Shown: positions 29,650 through 38,752 of the stretch, piece by piece
How the letters are laid out: each line of letters starts with the position of its first letter
Numbering within the stretch: position 1 is the stretch's first letter
Source: an uncultured Modestobacter sp.
GTDB lineage: Bacteria; Actinomycetota; Actinomycetes; Mycobacteriales; Geodermatophilaceae
Length of the DNA stretch: 64,000 bases
Direction: 5' to 3'
Assembly: GCF_947486615.1 (NCBI RefSeq)
Contig: NZ_CANKUD010000009.1
Coordinates: 1 to 64,000, forward strand
Notes under the pieces: model-generated
Databases searched by the model: none
Seen by the model: only the letters and a program-made list of their open reading frames with translations
What the model was told of the DNA's origin: nothing
Made by a program: the position numbers and the translations under genes

Positions 29650-30671
29650 CCGTACGGCCCGCCCATGCCGTAGGGGTCGGCGGCCGCGTCGTCGGGCACC
29701 GGCACGAACTCCAGCACGTGCTCGCCCTCGGTGAGGCCGCCGGTGATCTCCACCTGCTGGCCGTCGGTGAGGCCCAGGGTGACCGGCCGTTCCTCGGGCG
29801 TGCCGTCGGCACCGGGCACCCACACCGTGCCGTTCTGCACCGAGCCCTGCACCGCGGTCACCGGCACCACGAGCGCGTCGGCGATCTCGCCGGCCTGGAT
29901 GGCCACCGTCGCCGCCATCCCGGAGAAGACGGTCACCCCGGCCGGGACGGCGCACCGGGCGGTGGTGGTCGCGGTGATCGGCATGCCGGTCATCGGGTCG
30001 ACCCCGGCGGTGGCCTGGTCGTCCTCGCCCTGCGGGGCGCCCAGCGTGAGCCCGGTGCAGGTGAACGGCGCGGGCCCGCCGGTGACGGTGACCTCGGCGG
30101 TGCCGGGCGGGCTGAGCAGCCGGAACTGGTCGGCCTGGCTGAGCGAGGCGGTCACCGAGAGGGTGCCCGGGGAGATCGTGCCGACGGCATCGCCGACCGC
30201 CACCACCTGGTCCTTGAGCACGTCGAGGGTGGCCAGCCGGCCGGCGGCGGTCGCGGTGACGGTCACGACGGTGACCAGCGGGTCGCGCGGGGTCGACGTC
30301 GGGTTCCCCTCGGCGTCGGTGCCCTCGATCGGGTCGCGCTCCTCCTCGTACCGGACGTCCAGCAGCTTGTCACCGACCGCGACCGTGGCCCCGGGCTCGA
30401 CGCGCAGCCGGCTCACCGTGCCGGCGGCGGTGGCCTTGACCGGGACGGCCGGGTCGGCGGCGATGGCGCCGTCCACGGTGACGGTGTTGGTCACCGTGCC
30501 GCGGCCGACCGGGATCGACGAGGAGCCGAGGTCGACGCCGGGCGCACCGGTGGCCCCGGTCGGCTCGGTGCCGCCGCTGCCGCGGAAGGCCAGGACGACG
30601 AGCGCGACGGCGATCACCGCCCAGATCAGGATTCTCAGCACGGGCAGGACCCAGGTCCGGACCACCGTCAT
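29646..30671 (-). CDS. membrane-fusion/adaptor protein (HlyD/MacA-like)
   Basis: 341 aa. One N-terminal membrane anchor ([16 protein letters not shown]), then an RND/MacA-type adaptor: barrel-sandwich halves ([25 protein letters not shown] and [25 protein letters not shown]), an insert between them, and a C-terminal [17 protein letters not shown] beta-barrel section. First gene of the three-gene export operon. In a Gram-positive envelope it probably stabilises or gates the MacB-like permease outside the membrane. Confidence 0.85.
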   Translation of the reverse strand: MTVVRTWVLPVLRILIWAVIAVALVVLAFRGSGGTEPTGATGAPGVDLGSSSIPVGRGTVTNTVTVDGAIAADPAVPVKATAAGTVSRLRVEPGATVAVGDKLLDVRYEEERDPIEGTDAEGNPTSTPRDPLVTVVTVTATAAGRLATLDVLKDQVVAVGDAVGTISPGTLSVTASLSQADQFRLLSPPGTAEVTVTGGPAPFTCTGLTLGAPQGEDDQATAGVDPMTGMPITATTTARCAVPAGVTVFSGMAATVAIQAGEIADALVVPVTAVQGSVQNGTVWVPGADGTPEERPVTLGLTDGQQVEITGGLTEGEHVLEFVPVPDDAAADPYGMGGPYG

Positions 30672-30879
30672 GTCGGCTCTCTTCGTCGCGCGGAACGGAA
30701 GCGTCAGGAAGGTAGCGGCGCGGAGGCCCCGTTGTGGTCATCCCGGCGACGGAAACGCCGTCCCTACCTGGTCATCCCCCGGGTGGACGCCGCCCGTGCC
30801 CGCGGTCACGGTTGAGCGCCGGGCACCCGGGCATGATCGTCCTGCCCCGTCCCCCCGCTCGCGCCCTGGAGGCCCCCGC

Positions 30880-32634
30880 ATGTCCGAGCCCGTCGAGTTC
30901 GCCGTCTGGGCGCCGCTGCCCGAGCGGGTCCGCCTGCAGGTCGGCGGCGAGGTGCAGGACATGCAGCGGGACGACGCCGGCTGGTGGCGCGCCGCGGTCG
31001 CCGCCGATCCCGAGGCCGACTACGGCTACCTGCTCGACGACAACGCGACCCCGCGACCGGACCCGCGCTCGCGCCGGCAGCCCGAGGGCGTGCACGGGCT
31101 CTCCCGCCGGTTCGACCCGTCCGGGTACCGCTGGGGCGACGGTGCCTGGACCGGGCGCCCGCTCGCCGGCGGGGTGGTCTACGAGCTGCACATCGGCACC
31201 TTCAGCCGCGAGGGCACCCTGGACGCGGCGATCCGGAACCTGGACCACCTGGTCGACCTGGGCGTCGACTTCGTCGAGCTGCTGCCGGTCAACGCCTTCA
31301 ACGGCACGCACAACTGGGGCTACGACGGCGTCGCCTGGTTCGCGGTGCAGGAGACCTACGGCGGCCCGGCCGCCTACCAGCGGTTCGTCGACGCCTGCCA
31401 CCAGCGCGGCCTCGGGGTGATCCAGGACGTCGTCTACAACCACCTGGGCCCGTCGGGGAACTACCTGCCCGAGTTCTTCCCGATCTTCGCCGAGGGCGGG
31501 GCGAACACCTGGGGCAACTCGATCAACCTGTCCGGCCCGGACTCCGACGAGGTGCGCCGCTACGTCATCGACAACGCGCTGATGTGGCTGCGGGACATGC
31601 ACGTCGACGGGCTGCGACTGGACGCCGTCCACGCCCTGGTCGACGAGCGGGCCACCCACGTGCTGGAGGAGATGGCCGCCGAGGTGGCCAAGCTGTCGGT
31701 CACCGAGGGCCGCCCGCTGACGCTGATCGCGGAGAGCGACCTCAACGACCCGCGGATGGTGACCCCGCGGGTGGCCGGTGGCACCGGGCTGGACGCGCAG
31801 TGGAGCGACGACTTCCACCACTCGCTGCACACCCAGCTGACCGGCGAGGGCCAGGGCTACTACGCCGACTTCGCCGCCGCCGGGCTCGGCGGGCTGGCCA
31901 AGGTGCTCACCGGCGCCTACTTCCACGCCGGTGACTGGTCGAGCTTCCGCCGTCGGCACCACGGCCGCCCGGTCGACACCGCCGCCCTGCCGGGGTGGAA
32001 GTTCCTCGGCTACCTGCAGGACCACGACCAGATCGGCAACCGGGCGGTCGGCGACCGGATCTCCGCCTCCCTCTCCCCCGGCCTGCTCGGCGTCGGCGCC
32101 ACGCTGGTGCTCACCGCCCCCTTCACCCCGATGCTGTTCATGGGCGAGGAGTGGGGCGCCTCGACCCCGTGGCAGTTCTTCACCAGCCACCCCGAGCCGG
32201 AGCTGGGCCGGGCCACCGCGGAGGGCCGGATCGGGGAGTTCGCCGCGCACGGCTGGGACGCCGCGGTGGTGCCCGACCCGCAGGACCCGGAGACCTTCAA
32301 CCGCTCCAAGCTGGACTGGTCGGAGGTGTCGCAGGAGCCGCATGCGCACGTGCTCGCCGTGCACAAGGCGTTGCTGGCGCTGCGCCGCCGGCACCCGGAG
32401 CTGGTCGACCCCGACCTGTCCGCCGTCCAGGTGCACTGGGACGACGCCGACCGGTGGCTGGTCGTGCACCGCGGCTCGCTGCGGGTCGTCGCGAACCTGT
32501 CCGACCAGCCGCGGGAGATCGACCTGGACGCGCCTGCCACCCACGTGCTGTTCGCCAGCGGCGAGCTGCCCGAGCTGGACGGCACGCAGGTGACGGTGCC
32601 GGCGGAGAGCGCCGTCGTGCTGGCCACGCACTGA
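30880..32634 (+). CDS. treZ: malto-oligosyltrehalose trehalohydrolase
   Basis: 584 aa GH13 enzyme. N-terminal CBM48-like domain ([16 protein letters not shown]), then [65 protein letters not shown] (nucleophile D248), [11 protein letters not shown] (acid E285) and [11 protein letters not shown]. It releases trehalose from maltooligosyl-trehalose made by TreY. GGAGG lies 7 bases upstream of the ATG. Separated from glgX-treY by the Rpf-like gene and the export operon; the ribD-like gene follows 2 bases after its stop. Confidence 0.96.
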   Translation: MSEPVEFAVWAPLPERVRLQVGGEVQDMQRDDAGWWRAAVAADPEADYGYLLDDNATPRPDPRSRRQPEGVHGLSRRFDPSGYRWGDGAWTGRPLAGGVVYELHIGTFSREGTLDAAIRNLDHLVDLGVDFVELLPVNAFNGTHNWGYDGVAWFAVQETYGGPAAYQRFVDACHQRGLGVIQDVVYNHLGPSGNYLPEFFPIFAEGGANTWGNSINLSGPDSDEVRRYVIDNALMWLRDMHVDGLRLDAVHALVDERATHVLEEMAAEVAKLSVTEGRPLTLIAESDLNDPRMVTPRVAGGTGLDAQWSDDFHHSLHTQLTGEGQGYYADFAAAGLGGLAKVLTGAYFHAGDWSSFRRRHHGRPVDTAALPGWKFLGYLQDHDQIGNRAVGDRISASLSPGLLGVGATLVLTAPFTPMLFMGEEWGASTPWQFFTSHPEPELGRATAEGRIGEFAAHGWDAAVVPDPQDPETFNRSKLDWSEVSQEPHAHVLAVHKALLALRRRHPELVDPDLSAVQVHWDDADRWLVVHRGSLRVVANLSDQPREIDLDAPATHVLFASGELPELDGTQVTVPAESAVVLATH

Positions 32635-32636
32635 GC

Positions 32637-33356
32637 GTGCTACCCCTCCCCCGGGACCCCGCCGGCCTGGCCGATGCCTACCGCGTCGCGCCGGGCCGGC
32701 ACCTGCGGGTCAACTTCATCGCCTCGCTGGACGGCGCGATCAGCGTCGAGGGCCGCAGTGGTGGGCTGGGTTCCGACGGCGACCGTCGGGTGTTCCGGAC
32801 CCTGCGCGCGCTGGCCGACGTCGTGCTGGTCGGCGCCGGGACGGCGGCCGCCGAGGGCTACCGCCCGGTGGTGGCCGACTCGGCGGTGGGCCGGCTGCGC
32901 GGCGAGCTCGGCCGGCCGGGAACGATGCCGGTCGCGGTGGTCTCCCGGCGGGCGTCGCTGGAACCCGGCGACCAGCTGGTCACCGACGCGGTGACCCCGA
33001 CCCTGCTGGTGACCTGCGCGGCCGCCGACCCCGGACGGCGTGCGGCGCTGGCGGCCGCCGGGGTGCAGGTGCTGGTGTGCGGGGACGACGACGTCGACCT
33101 GGCCGCCGCGCTGGCCGCCCTCGCCGACCGCGGTCTCGACCAGGTGCTCTGCGAGGGCGGCCCGGCGCTGTTCTCCGCGGCGCTGGCGGCGGGGGTGGTC
33201 GACGAGCTCGACCTCTCGATCGCGCCGCAGCTGGTCGGCGGCGGCCCGGGCCTGCTGCCCGCCGCCCTGCCCTCGCTGCGGCAGGCCGAGCTGCGGCAGG
33301 TGCTGGCCGAGGACGGTGTGCTGTTCACCCGGTACGACCTCCGCGCGGGCGGGTAG
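32637..33356 (+). CDS. RibD C-terminal-domain pyrimidine reductase-like protein
   Basis: 239 aa. Matches the dihydrofolate-reductase-like reductase domain of RibD: LRVNFIASLDGAISVEGRSGGLGSDGDRRVFRTLRALADVVLVGAGT (written here in part as VNFIASLDGAIS and LVGAGTA), RPVAVVSRRASLE-like strand and VLCEGGPALFSAAL. It has no deaminase domain. It probably uses NADPH to reduce a riboflavin-pathway or similar substrate. GTG at 32637 lies 3 bases after the treZ stop, so it is likely co-transcribed with treZ despite the unrelated function. Confidence 0.85.
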   Translation: MLPLPRDPAGLADAYRVAPGRHLRVNFIASLDGAISVEGRSGGLGSDGDRRVFRTLRALADVVLVGAGTAAAEGYRPVVADSAVGRLRGELGRPGTMPVAVVSRRASLEPGDQLVTDAVTPTLLVTCAAADPGRRAALAAAGVQVLVCGDDDVDLAAALAALADRGLDQVLCEGGPALFSAALAAGVVDELDLSIAPQLVGGGPGLLPAALPSLRQAELRQVLAEDGVLFTRYDLRAGG

Positions 33357-33381
33357 CCCGCGGGTCGGCGAGGATCTGTCC

Positions 33382-33921
33382 GTGCCGGACCAGGTGGAGC
33401 GCGTCGTCCTCGGCCTGCCGGACCTCCGTGCCGTGACGCGGTTCGCCGCGAAGAGCGCCGACGAGGTCCTGGAGGTCTTCGAGGCGGCCTGCCCCGCAGA
33501 TCCGCGACCCCGCGAGGCGATCGCCGCCGCGTGGACGTTCGCGCGTGGCGGCGCACGCAGCAAGCTCCTGCGGGACGCCGGCTGGGACGCACACCGGGCA
33601 GCCCGCGCGATCGGTGCCGGAGCCGGAGGTGAGGCGGCACGAGCAGCGATGCACGCAGTGTCCGCCGCGTACCTGCACCCGCTCGCCGACGCCCACCAGG
33701 TCAAGCACGTCCTGGGCTCGGCAGCCCATGCGGCGCGGGCTGCCGAGCTCACCGCCGGCGACGACCGCGCCGTGGGTGACGAGCACATCGACCAGGCCCG
33801 TCGCCGCGCAACCCCGGCCGTCGTGGACGTCCTGCTGCGCTACCCCGTCGCACCACCCGGAGGTGGCCGTGTCGGGGAGCTCCTCCGCTCCCTCGACCGG
33901 GCACTTCGCACCCGTTCCTGA
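33382..33921 (+). CDS. Imm-5-like putative immunity protein
   Basis: 179 aa, all-helical. The pattern DPRPREAIAAAWTFARGGAR, repeated Ala-rich helices (AARAAMHAVSAAYLHPLADAHQV) and VLGSAAHAARAAEL fits the Imm-5-like / 'putative immunity protein' family found near polymorphic toxins and also alone in actinomycetes. GAGGA lies about 7 bases before the GTG. No toxin gene is recognisable next to it; the following gene is an HNH endonuclease of the 13E12 group. Immunity function is inferred only from family resemblance. Confidence 0.65.
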   Translation: MPDQVERVVLGLPDLRAVTRFAAKSADEVLEVFEAACPADPRPREAIAAAWTFARGGARSKLLRDAGWDAHRAARAIGAGAGGEAARAAMHAVSAAYLHPLADAHQVKHVLGSAAHAARAAELTAGDDRAVGDEHIDQARRRATPAVVDVLLRYPVAPPGGGRVGELLRSLDRALRTRS

Positions 33922-33965
33922 ACCGGCCCCGGAGGTGCCCGTTCGATCGACAGAACTGTCGTACC

Positions 33966-33981
33966 TCGATCATATGTTCGA
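33966..33981. promoter_or_regulatory. LexA-type SOS box
   Basis: TCGATCATATGTTCGA matches the actinobacterial LexA consensus TCGAAC-N4-GTTCGA at 11 of 12 fixed positions. It lies 3-33 bases before the possible starts of the HNH gene, overlapping the expected promoter. Confidence 0.7.
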
Positions 33982-33999
33982 TGCGTGGAGACGATGGCG

Positions 34000-35577
34000 A
34001 TGCGATCCGGTCCGATCGGCGCGGTCGTCGACGTCTTCTTCACCGCCCGATGGCACGGTGCCCGGGTCCCAGCTGCGTCGGCTGAGCAGGTCGCTGCGGA
34101 GCTGCAACGCCTGCAGGCCCGCCGGGCGATGGACGCCGCCTTCGAGGCGCAGCTGATCCTGCAGCTGGCCGCTGCCCGACCGGCCTCGCTGGACCCCGAT
34201 GGCCCCGGCGCGAACTCCCCGGGTTGGACTGGCGACGCTGAGGGCGACGAGATCAGTGAGTTCTTCCCCGCCGAGCTGTCCACCGTGCTCAACCTGGGCC
34301 GCGGTACGGCCTCCCACCGGCTGGCAAGAGCACTGACCTGGTCCCGCAAACTCCCCGCCACCCTGGCCGCGCTGGAGTTCGGTGACCTGGACGAACGCCG
34401 CGCCGATGCCCTGGCCGACGTGCTCGCCCACACCAGCCCCGAGGTCGCCGGCCAGGTCGAGAGAGCGCTGCTGCCCGAAGCCACCAGCCTGTCGGTGTAC
34501 CGGCTGCGCGAGCGGGCCACCGCCCTGATGCTCGAGCTGGACGCCGCGGCGGCGGAGGAACGCCGGGCCGAAGCCGAGAAGACCGCCGACGTCCGGGTGT
34601 ACCCCTCCCCGGTCGATGGCCGGTCCACGCTGGCCGCGGACCTGCCCACCGACGAGGCCGTGGAGTGCCACGACCTGCTCGACCAACTCGCCCGCATGCT
34701 CAAGTCCGACGGCGACCCCCGCCCCATCGGCGCACTGCGGGCGCACGTGCTGTCGGCGCTGATCCGCCGCCCCGCCGACTCCGGCCTGCCGGCGGTGGCC
34801 GCGAACCTGACCATCAGCGCCGACCTGACCGCCCTGCAAGGCACTGCCACCGTCACCGGTGAGGTCAACGGCCTACCCATCACCGCCGCACACCTGCGCG
34901 AACTCCTCACCCGCGTCGGCACCCTGGGCCTCACCAGCCCCGAGGGCGGCACTCTCAGCTACGCCCTCACCGGCCCCGACGGGCACCTCCTCGCGACCCT
35001 CACCCCTGCTGAGCTCGCCCGCCTGGCCCGCCGCGGCTGCCCGACCCACCCCGCCGGCCAGACAAGCCCGGACGCGGGCACCGGCAGCGGCAGCGGCAGC
35101 GGCAGCGGCAGCGGCGATTCCGGGGCTGCGACCGCTACCCGGGACGCCTGCCACTGCCCGGTGCTGGGCCCGCCACCAGCGACCAGCGCCTACACCCCCA
35201 CTGCCCGACAACGCGCCTTCGTCACCACCCGCGACCAACGCTGCCGGTTCCCCAACTGCGGCCAACGCACCGGCTGGACCGACCTCGACCACGTCACCGC
35301 CCACGCCCACGGCGGCTCCACCGACTGCACCAACCTCTGCTGCCTGTGCCGCTCCCACCACCGGCTCAAGACCTTCGCCCCCGGCTGGCGCTTCCACCTC
35401 GACGACGACGGCACGCTGCACGTCACCACCCCCTCCGGCGTCACCCGCACCACCCGACCACCCGGGCTCCGACGACCACCCGGGCTCCGACCACGGCCGG
35501 CCGAACCACCGCCGCCCAGACCAGCCGGCGGACCCGAGCCATCACGTTCGGAACCAGACGACCCACCGCCGTTCTGA
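34000..35577 (+). CDS. DUF222 / 13E12-type HNH endonuclease
   Basis: 525 aa from ATG 34000 (GGAG 9 bases upstream; GTG 33985 and ATG 33994 are alternatives). The N-terminal DUF222 region (about 20-340) includes LGRGTASHRLARAL and DLDERRADALADVLA. A low-complexity (Gly-Ser) linker near 35090-35115 precedes the C-terminal HNH nuclease: RCRFPNCGQRTGWTDLDHV, HAHGGSTDCTNLCCLC and RSHHRLKTF, with Cys pairs for zinc. These multicopy actinobacterial genes are often LexA-controlled, as the upstream box suggests. Biological role is unsettled; mobile or DNA-repair functions have been proposed. Confidence 0.88.
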   Translation: MRSGPIGAVVDVFFTARWHGARVPAASAEQVAAELQRLQARRAMDAAFEAQLILQLAAARPASLDPDGPGANSPGWTGDAEGDEISEFFPAELSTVLNLGRGTASHRLARALTWSRKLPATLAALEFGDLDERRADALADVLAHTSPEVAGQVERALLPEATSLSVYRLRERATALMLELDAAAAEERRAEAEKTADVRVYPSPVDGRSTLAADLPTDEAVECHDLLDQLARMLKSDGDPRPIGALRAHVLSALIRRPADSGLPAVAANLTISADLTALQGTATVTGEVNGLPITAAHLRELLTRVGTLGLTSPEGGTLSYALTGPDGHLLATLTPAELARLARRGCPTHPAGQTSPDAGTGSGSGSGSGSGDSGAATATRDACHCPVLGPPPATSAYTPTARQRAFVTTRDQRCRFPNCGQRTGWTDLDHVTAHAHGGSTDCTNLCCLCRSHHRLKTFAPGWRFHLDDDGTLHVTTPSGVTRTTRPPGLRRPPGLRPRPAEPPPPRPAGGPEPSRSEPDDPPPF

Positions 35578-35949
35578 CGGGCCGGGTTCCGACCATCGCC
35601 TCGAGAGTCGACATGCCGCCATGTCCCACCCAGCGACCAGCCGTGACCAGTCTCGCCCGCGTGCACAGACGCCACTTCCTCGCCATCGGCGTCACGCTCG
35701 CGCTCGCTGGCTGCTGCGTGCCGGCGGCGCGAGAGCTGCTCGAGGGCGACGAGCGATCCGACGACGTCGTCCCGGGGTGCCGCGCATGCCGCCGTTCCTG
35801 CTGCGCGGGCTCCAGCAGGTCCGGTGGAGTGCCACCTGTGCGCCGGCGGAACCGCGCTGCCGCAGGCGGCCGGGGCGCTCGGTCGCTGACCGTCGTCCGG
35901 TGCAGCGCGGTCACCGTGCGGGCCGCCGCCGGGCTGCTTGACTACCGCC
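35578..35949. other. gap with possible remnant of a lipoprotein gene
   Basis: Around 35640-35760 a GTG frame reads HFLAIGVTLALAGCCVPAAREL, a lipobox-like start with good GC3, but the frame then degenerates; the continuation with good codon use lies in another frame and ends near 35887. It could be a frameshifted relic. No intact gene is supported. Confidence 0.3.
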
Positions 35950-37038
35950 ATGGACCTGCCCGTGAACCCACCGGTCAAGCCGATGCTCGCCAAGCCCGCC
36001 GCCGCGCTGCCCACCGGCGAGGGCTGGTTCTACGAGCCGAAGTGGGACGGGTTCCGCTGCATCGTCTTCCGGGACGGCGACGAGGTGGAGCTGGGCAGCC
36101 GCAACGAGCGCCCGCTGACCCGCTACTTCCCCGACGTCGCCGAGGCAGTCAAGGCGCAGCTGCCGGAGCGCTGCGTGGTCGACGGGGAGATCGTCGTCCC
36201 GCGCGGGGACCGGTTGGACTTCGAGTCCCTGCTGCAGCGGATCCACCCCGCGGCCTCCCGTGTCGCCAAGCTGGCCGCGGAGACCCCCGCCTCGTTCGTC
36301 GCCTTCGACCTGCTGGCCCTCGGCGACGAGTCACTGCTGCAGACCCCCTACGCCGAACGGCAGGCCCGGTTGCGGGAGGCGCTGGCCGGCGTGCAGGCGC
36401 CGGTCTACGTCTCCACGGTCACCTCCGACGCCGAGGTGGGCCGGCGCTGGTTCGACGAGTTCGAGGGCGCCGGCCTGGACGGCGTGATCGCCAAGCGCGG
36501 CGACCAGCCCTACGCCCCCGACCAGCGGCTGATGACCAAGGTCAAGCACGTCCGGACGGCGGACTGCGTGGTCGCCGGGTTCCGCTGGCACAAGAGCGGC
36601 CCGGTCGTCGGCTCACTGCTGCTGGGCCTCTACGACGACGCCGGCAGCCTGCAGCACATCGGGGTGGCGGCCTCCTTCACCATGAAGCGCCGCGCCGAGC
36701 TGGTCGAGGAGCTGGCCCCCTACCGGGCCGAGGCGCTGGACGGCCACCCGTGGCAGGACTGGGCCAACGCCTCGACATCGACGGCAGGGCCCGACGGCGA
36801 GGGCGAGCACCGGATGCCCGGCGCGACCAGCCGCTGGAACGCCGGCAAGGACCTGTCCTGGGTGCCACTGCGCCCGGAGCTGGTGGTCGAGATCAAGTAC
36901 GACCAGCTGGAGGGCAGCCGGCTGCGGCACACCGGCCACTTCCTGCGCTGGCGCACCGACCGGGACGCGCGGTCGTGCACCTACGACCAGCTCGAGGTGC
37001 CGGTGCGGTACGACCTGGCCGAGGTCCTGGGCGGGTGA
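35950..37038 (+). CDS. ATP-dependent DNA ligase (LigC-like)
   Basis: 362 aa. Nucleotidyltransferase motif I EPKWDGFRC (adenylated K31), motif III ASFVAFDLLALG, motif IV LDGVIAKRGD and motif V LMTKVKHVRTADCVVAGF, followed by an OB-fold with SLLLGLYDDAGSLQHIGVAASF. The size and lack of extra domains fit mycobacterial LigC rather than LigD. It probably joins nicks in a backup repair pathway, likely with the LigD-type polymerase two genes downstream. Confidence 0.9.
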   Translation: MDLPVNPPVKPMLAKPAAALPTGEGWFYEPKWDGFRCIVFRDGDEVELGSRNERPLTRYFPDVAEAVKAQLPERCVVDGEIVVPRGDRLDFESLLQRIHPAASRVAKLAAETPASFVAFDLLALGDESLLQTPYAERQARLREALAGVQAPVYVSTVTSDAEVGRRWFDEFEGAGLDGVIAKRGDQPYAPDQRLMTKVKHVRTADCVVAGFRWHKSGPVVGSLLLGLYDDAGSLQHIGVAASFTMKRRAELVEELAPYRAEALDGHPWQDWANASTSTAGPDGEGEHRMPGATSRWNAGKDLSWVPLRPELVVEIKYDQLEGSRLRHTGHFLRWRTDRDARSCTYDQLEVPVRYDLAEVLGG

Positions 37039-37114
37039 GTTCCCGCCGCGCTGAGCACTTCGTCACGCCCGCTCCGGCTGACGCGCACAGCTACGCCTCC
37101 TACCCTTGCTGATC

Positions 37115-38674
37115 ATGACCGCGCACCGCCGCCTGGCCACCACCGCAGGGTCCCTGCTCGCCCTCACCCTCGCCGTGAGCGGCTGCACCTCCTCCGGCGA
37201 CGCGGACGACGCGGCCAGCAGCTCGGCCCCGGAGACCACGGCGGCGCCCGAGGCCCAGCCGATCGACTGGACCGACTGCGACGCCGACATCGACCAGATC
37301 ATCGCCGGCCGCCCCGGCTCCGAGCGCGACCTCGCCTTCTCCTGCGGGACGACGACCGTGCCGGTCAGCTACGACGACCCGGACGGCGGCACCCTGCAGC
37401 TGTTCCTGGTGCGGGCCACGCTCGCCGGTCAGACCGGCCGGGTCGGCTCGCTGCTGGTCAACCCCGGCGGCCCGGGCCAGTCGGCCACCGACGCCGCCAT
37501 CCAGTCGGCGCTGACGCTGCCTCCCGACGTGGTGAACCGGTTCGACATCGTCGGGGTCGACCCGCGCGGCGTCGGGCTCTCCACGCCGGTCGAGTGCATC
37601 TCCGACGACGACAAGGACGAGCTGTTCGCCGCCGACCCGCGGGCCACCGACGCGGCCGCGCTGGACGCCGCGTTCGCCCGGGTCGACGACATCGCCGCCG
37701 GCTGCGCCGAGGAGTACGACGAGGCGCTGGGCGCCTTCAGCACCGTCGACAGCGCCCGGGACATGGACCTGGTGCGGCAGTCGCTCGGGGACGAGCAGCT
37801 GAACTACCTGGGGTACTCCTACGGCACCACGCTGGGCTCGACCTACGCCGAGCTGTTCCCCGAGCAGGTGCGGGCCATGGTGCTCGACGGCGCCGTCGAC
37901 CCCACCGCCACCCGGCAGGAGTTCGCGGAGGCCCAGGCCCAGGGCTTCGAGGCCGCCTTCGACGCCTTCGCCGCCAACTGCACCGGCCTCATCGGTGGCT
38001 GCCCGGTCGGCGCGGACCCGCGGGCCTTCGTCAACGAGCTGCTCGCCCAGGCCGCCGCGGCACCGATCGCCAGCTCCCGGGCCGGCGAGACCCGGCAGGC
38101 GACGCCGGGGCTGATCCTCAACGGCATCCGCTCGGCGCTGTACCAGCCCAGCGCCTGGCCGCAGCTGGCGCAGTCGCTGGCCGCGGCACGCAACGGCGAC
38201 GCCGCCGGCATCCTGACCCTCGCCGACACCTACACCGGTCGCAACGAGGACGGCAGCTACAGCAACGTGGTGGACGCCAACGTGACGATCACCTGCGCCG
38301 ACACCGAGGAGGACGTCAGCGCCGACCAGGTGCGCGAGCTGGTCACCAGCTGGGGCGCCACCTACCCGCTGTTCGGCGCCGACGCCGCGCTCGGCCTCTA
38401 CACCTGCTCGGCCTGGGACGCCCCGCGCACCCCGCTGCCCGAGCGGGACGCCGCCGGCAGCGCACCGATCCTGGTCGTCGGCACCCAGGGCGACCCGGTC
38501 ACCCCGCTGCCCGGCGCGGTGGACATGGCCACGGACCTGGAGAACGCGGTCCTGCTGACCTGGCAGGGCAGCGGGCACACCGCCTACCCGAAGAACGACT
38601 GCGTCACCGCGGCCGTGAACGCCTACCTGATCGACCTCGTCGTCCCCCAGGACGGGGTGACCTGCCCGGCCTGA
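37115..38674 (+). CDS. secreted alpha/beta-hydrolase lipoprotein (tripeptidyl-aminopeptidase-like)
   Basis: 519 aa. Lipobox LAVSGC (C24) after a short hydrophobic signal. Core alpha/beta hydrolase: LLVNPGGPGQSAT (oxyanion loop), FDIVGVDPRGVGLSTPV, LGYSYGTTLGS (nucleophile S235), and a C-terminal TAP-like part with VVGTQGDPVTP (Asp) and GSGHTAYP (His). It probably cleaves peptides or esters at the cell surface. TACCCT (37101-37106) lies 8 bases before the ATG with no Shine-Dalgarno. It sits between the ligase and polymerase genes. Confidence 0.88.
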   Translation: MTAHRRLATTAGSLLALTLAVSGCTSSGDADDAASSSAPETTAAPEAQPIDWTDCDADIDQIIAGRPGSERDLAFSCGTTTVPVSYDDPDGGTLQLFLVRATLAGQTGRVGSLLVNPGGPGQSATDAAIQSALTLPPDVVNRFDIVGVDPRGVGLSTPVECISDDDKDELFAADPRATDAAALDAAFARVDDIAAGCAEEYDEALGAFSTVDSARDMDLVRQSLGDEQLNYLGYSYGTTLGSTYAELFPEQVRAMVLDGAVDPTATRQEFAEAQAQGFEAAFDAFAANCTGLIGGCPVGADPRAFVNELLAQAAAAPIASSRAGETRQATPGLILNGIRSALYQPSAWPQLAQSLAAARNGDAAGILTLADTYTGRNEDGSYSNVVDANVTITCADTEEDVSADQVRELVTSWGATYPLFGADAALGLYTCSAWDAPRTPLPERDAAGSAPILVVGTQGDPVTPLPGAVDMATDLENAVLLTWQGSGHTAYPKNDCVTAAVNAYLIDLVVPQDGVTCPA

Positions 38675-38752
38675 CCTTGCGCCGCCGACCGGCTGGCCCG
38701 ACGCTGACCCGCCAGAGCGCGCACCCGCGCGTCCCGACCCGGACGGAGCCCG

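Noticed and set aside
35090-35115. Gly-Ser microsatellite in the HNH gene as an artificial linker
   Set aside because: Low-complexity GS linkers occur naturally in this high-GC family; nothing else suggests engineering.
33382-35577. Toxin-immunity pair (Imm-5-like plus HNH)
   Set aside because: The HNH gene is a DUF222/13E12-type protein with its own SOS box and no secretion signal or toxin architecture, so pairing is unlikely.
35613-35890. Lipoprotein gene between the HNH and ligase genes
   Set aside because: A lipobox-like start exists, but the frame breaks down and no homologous body follows; at most a relic.
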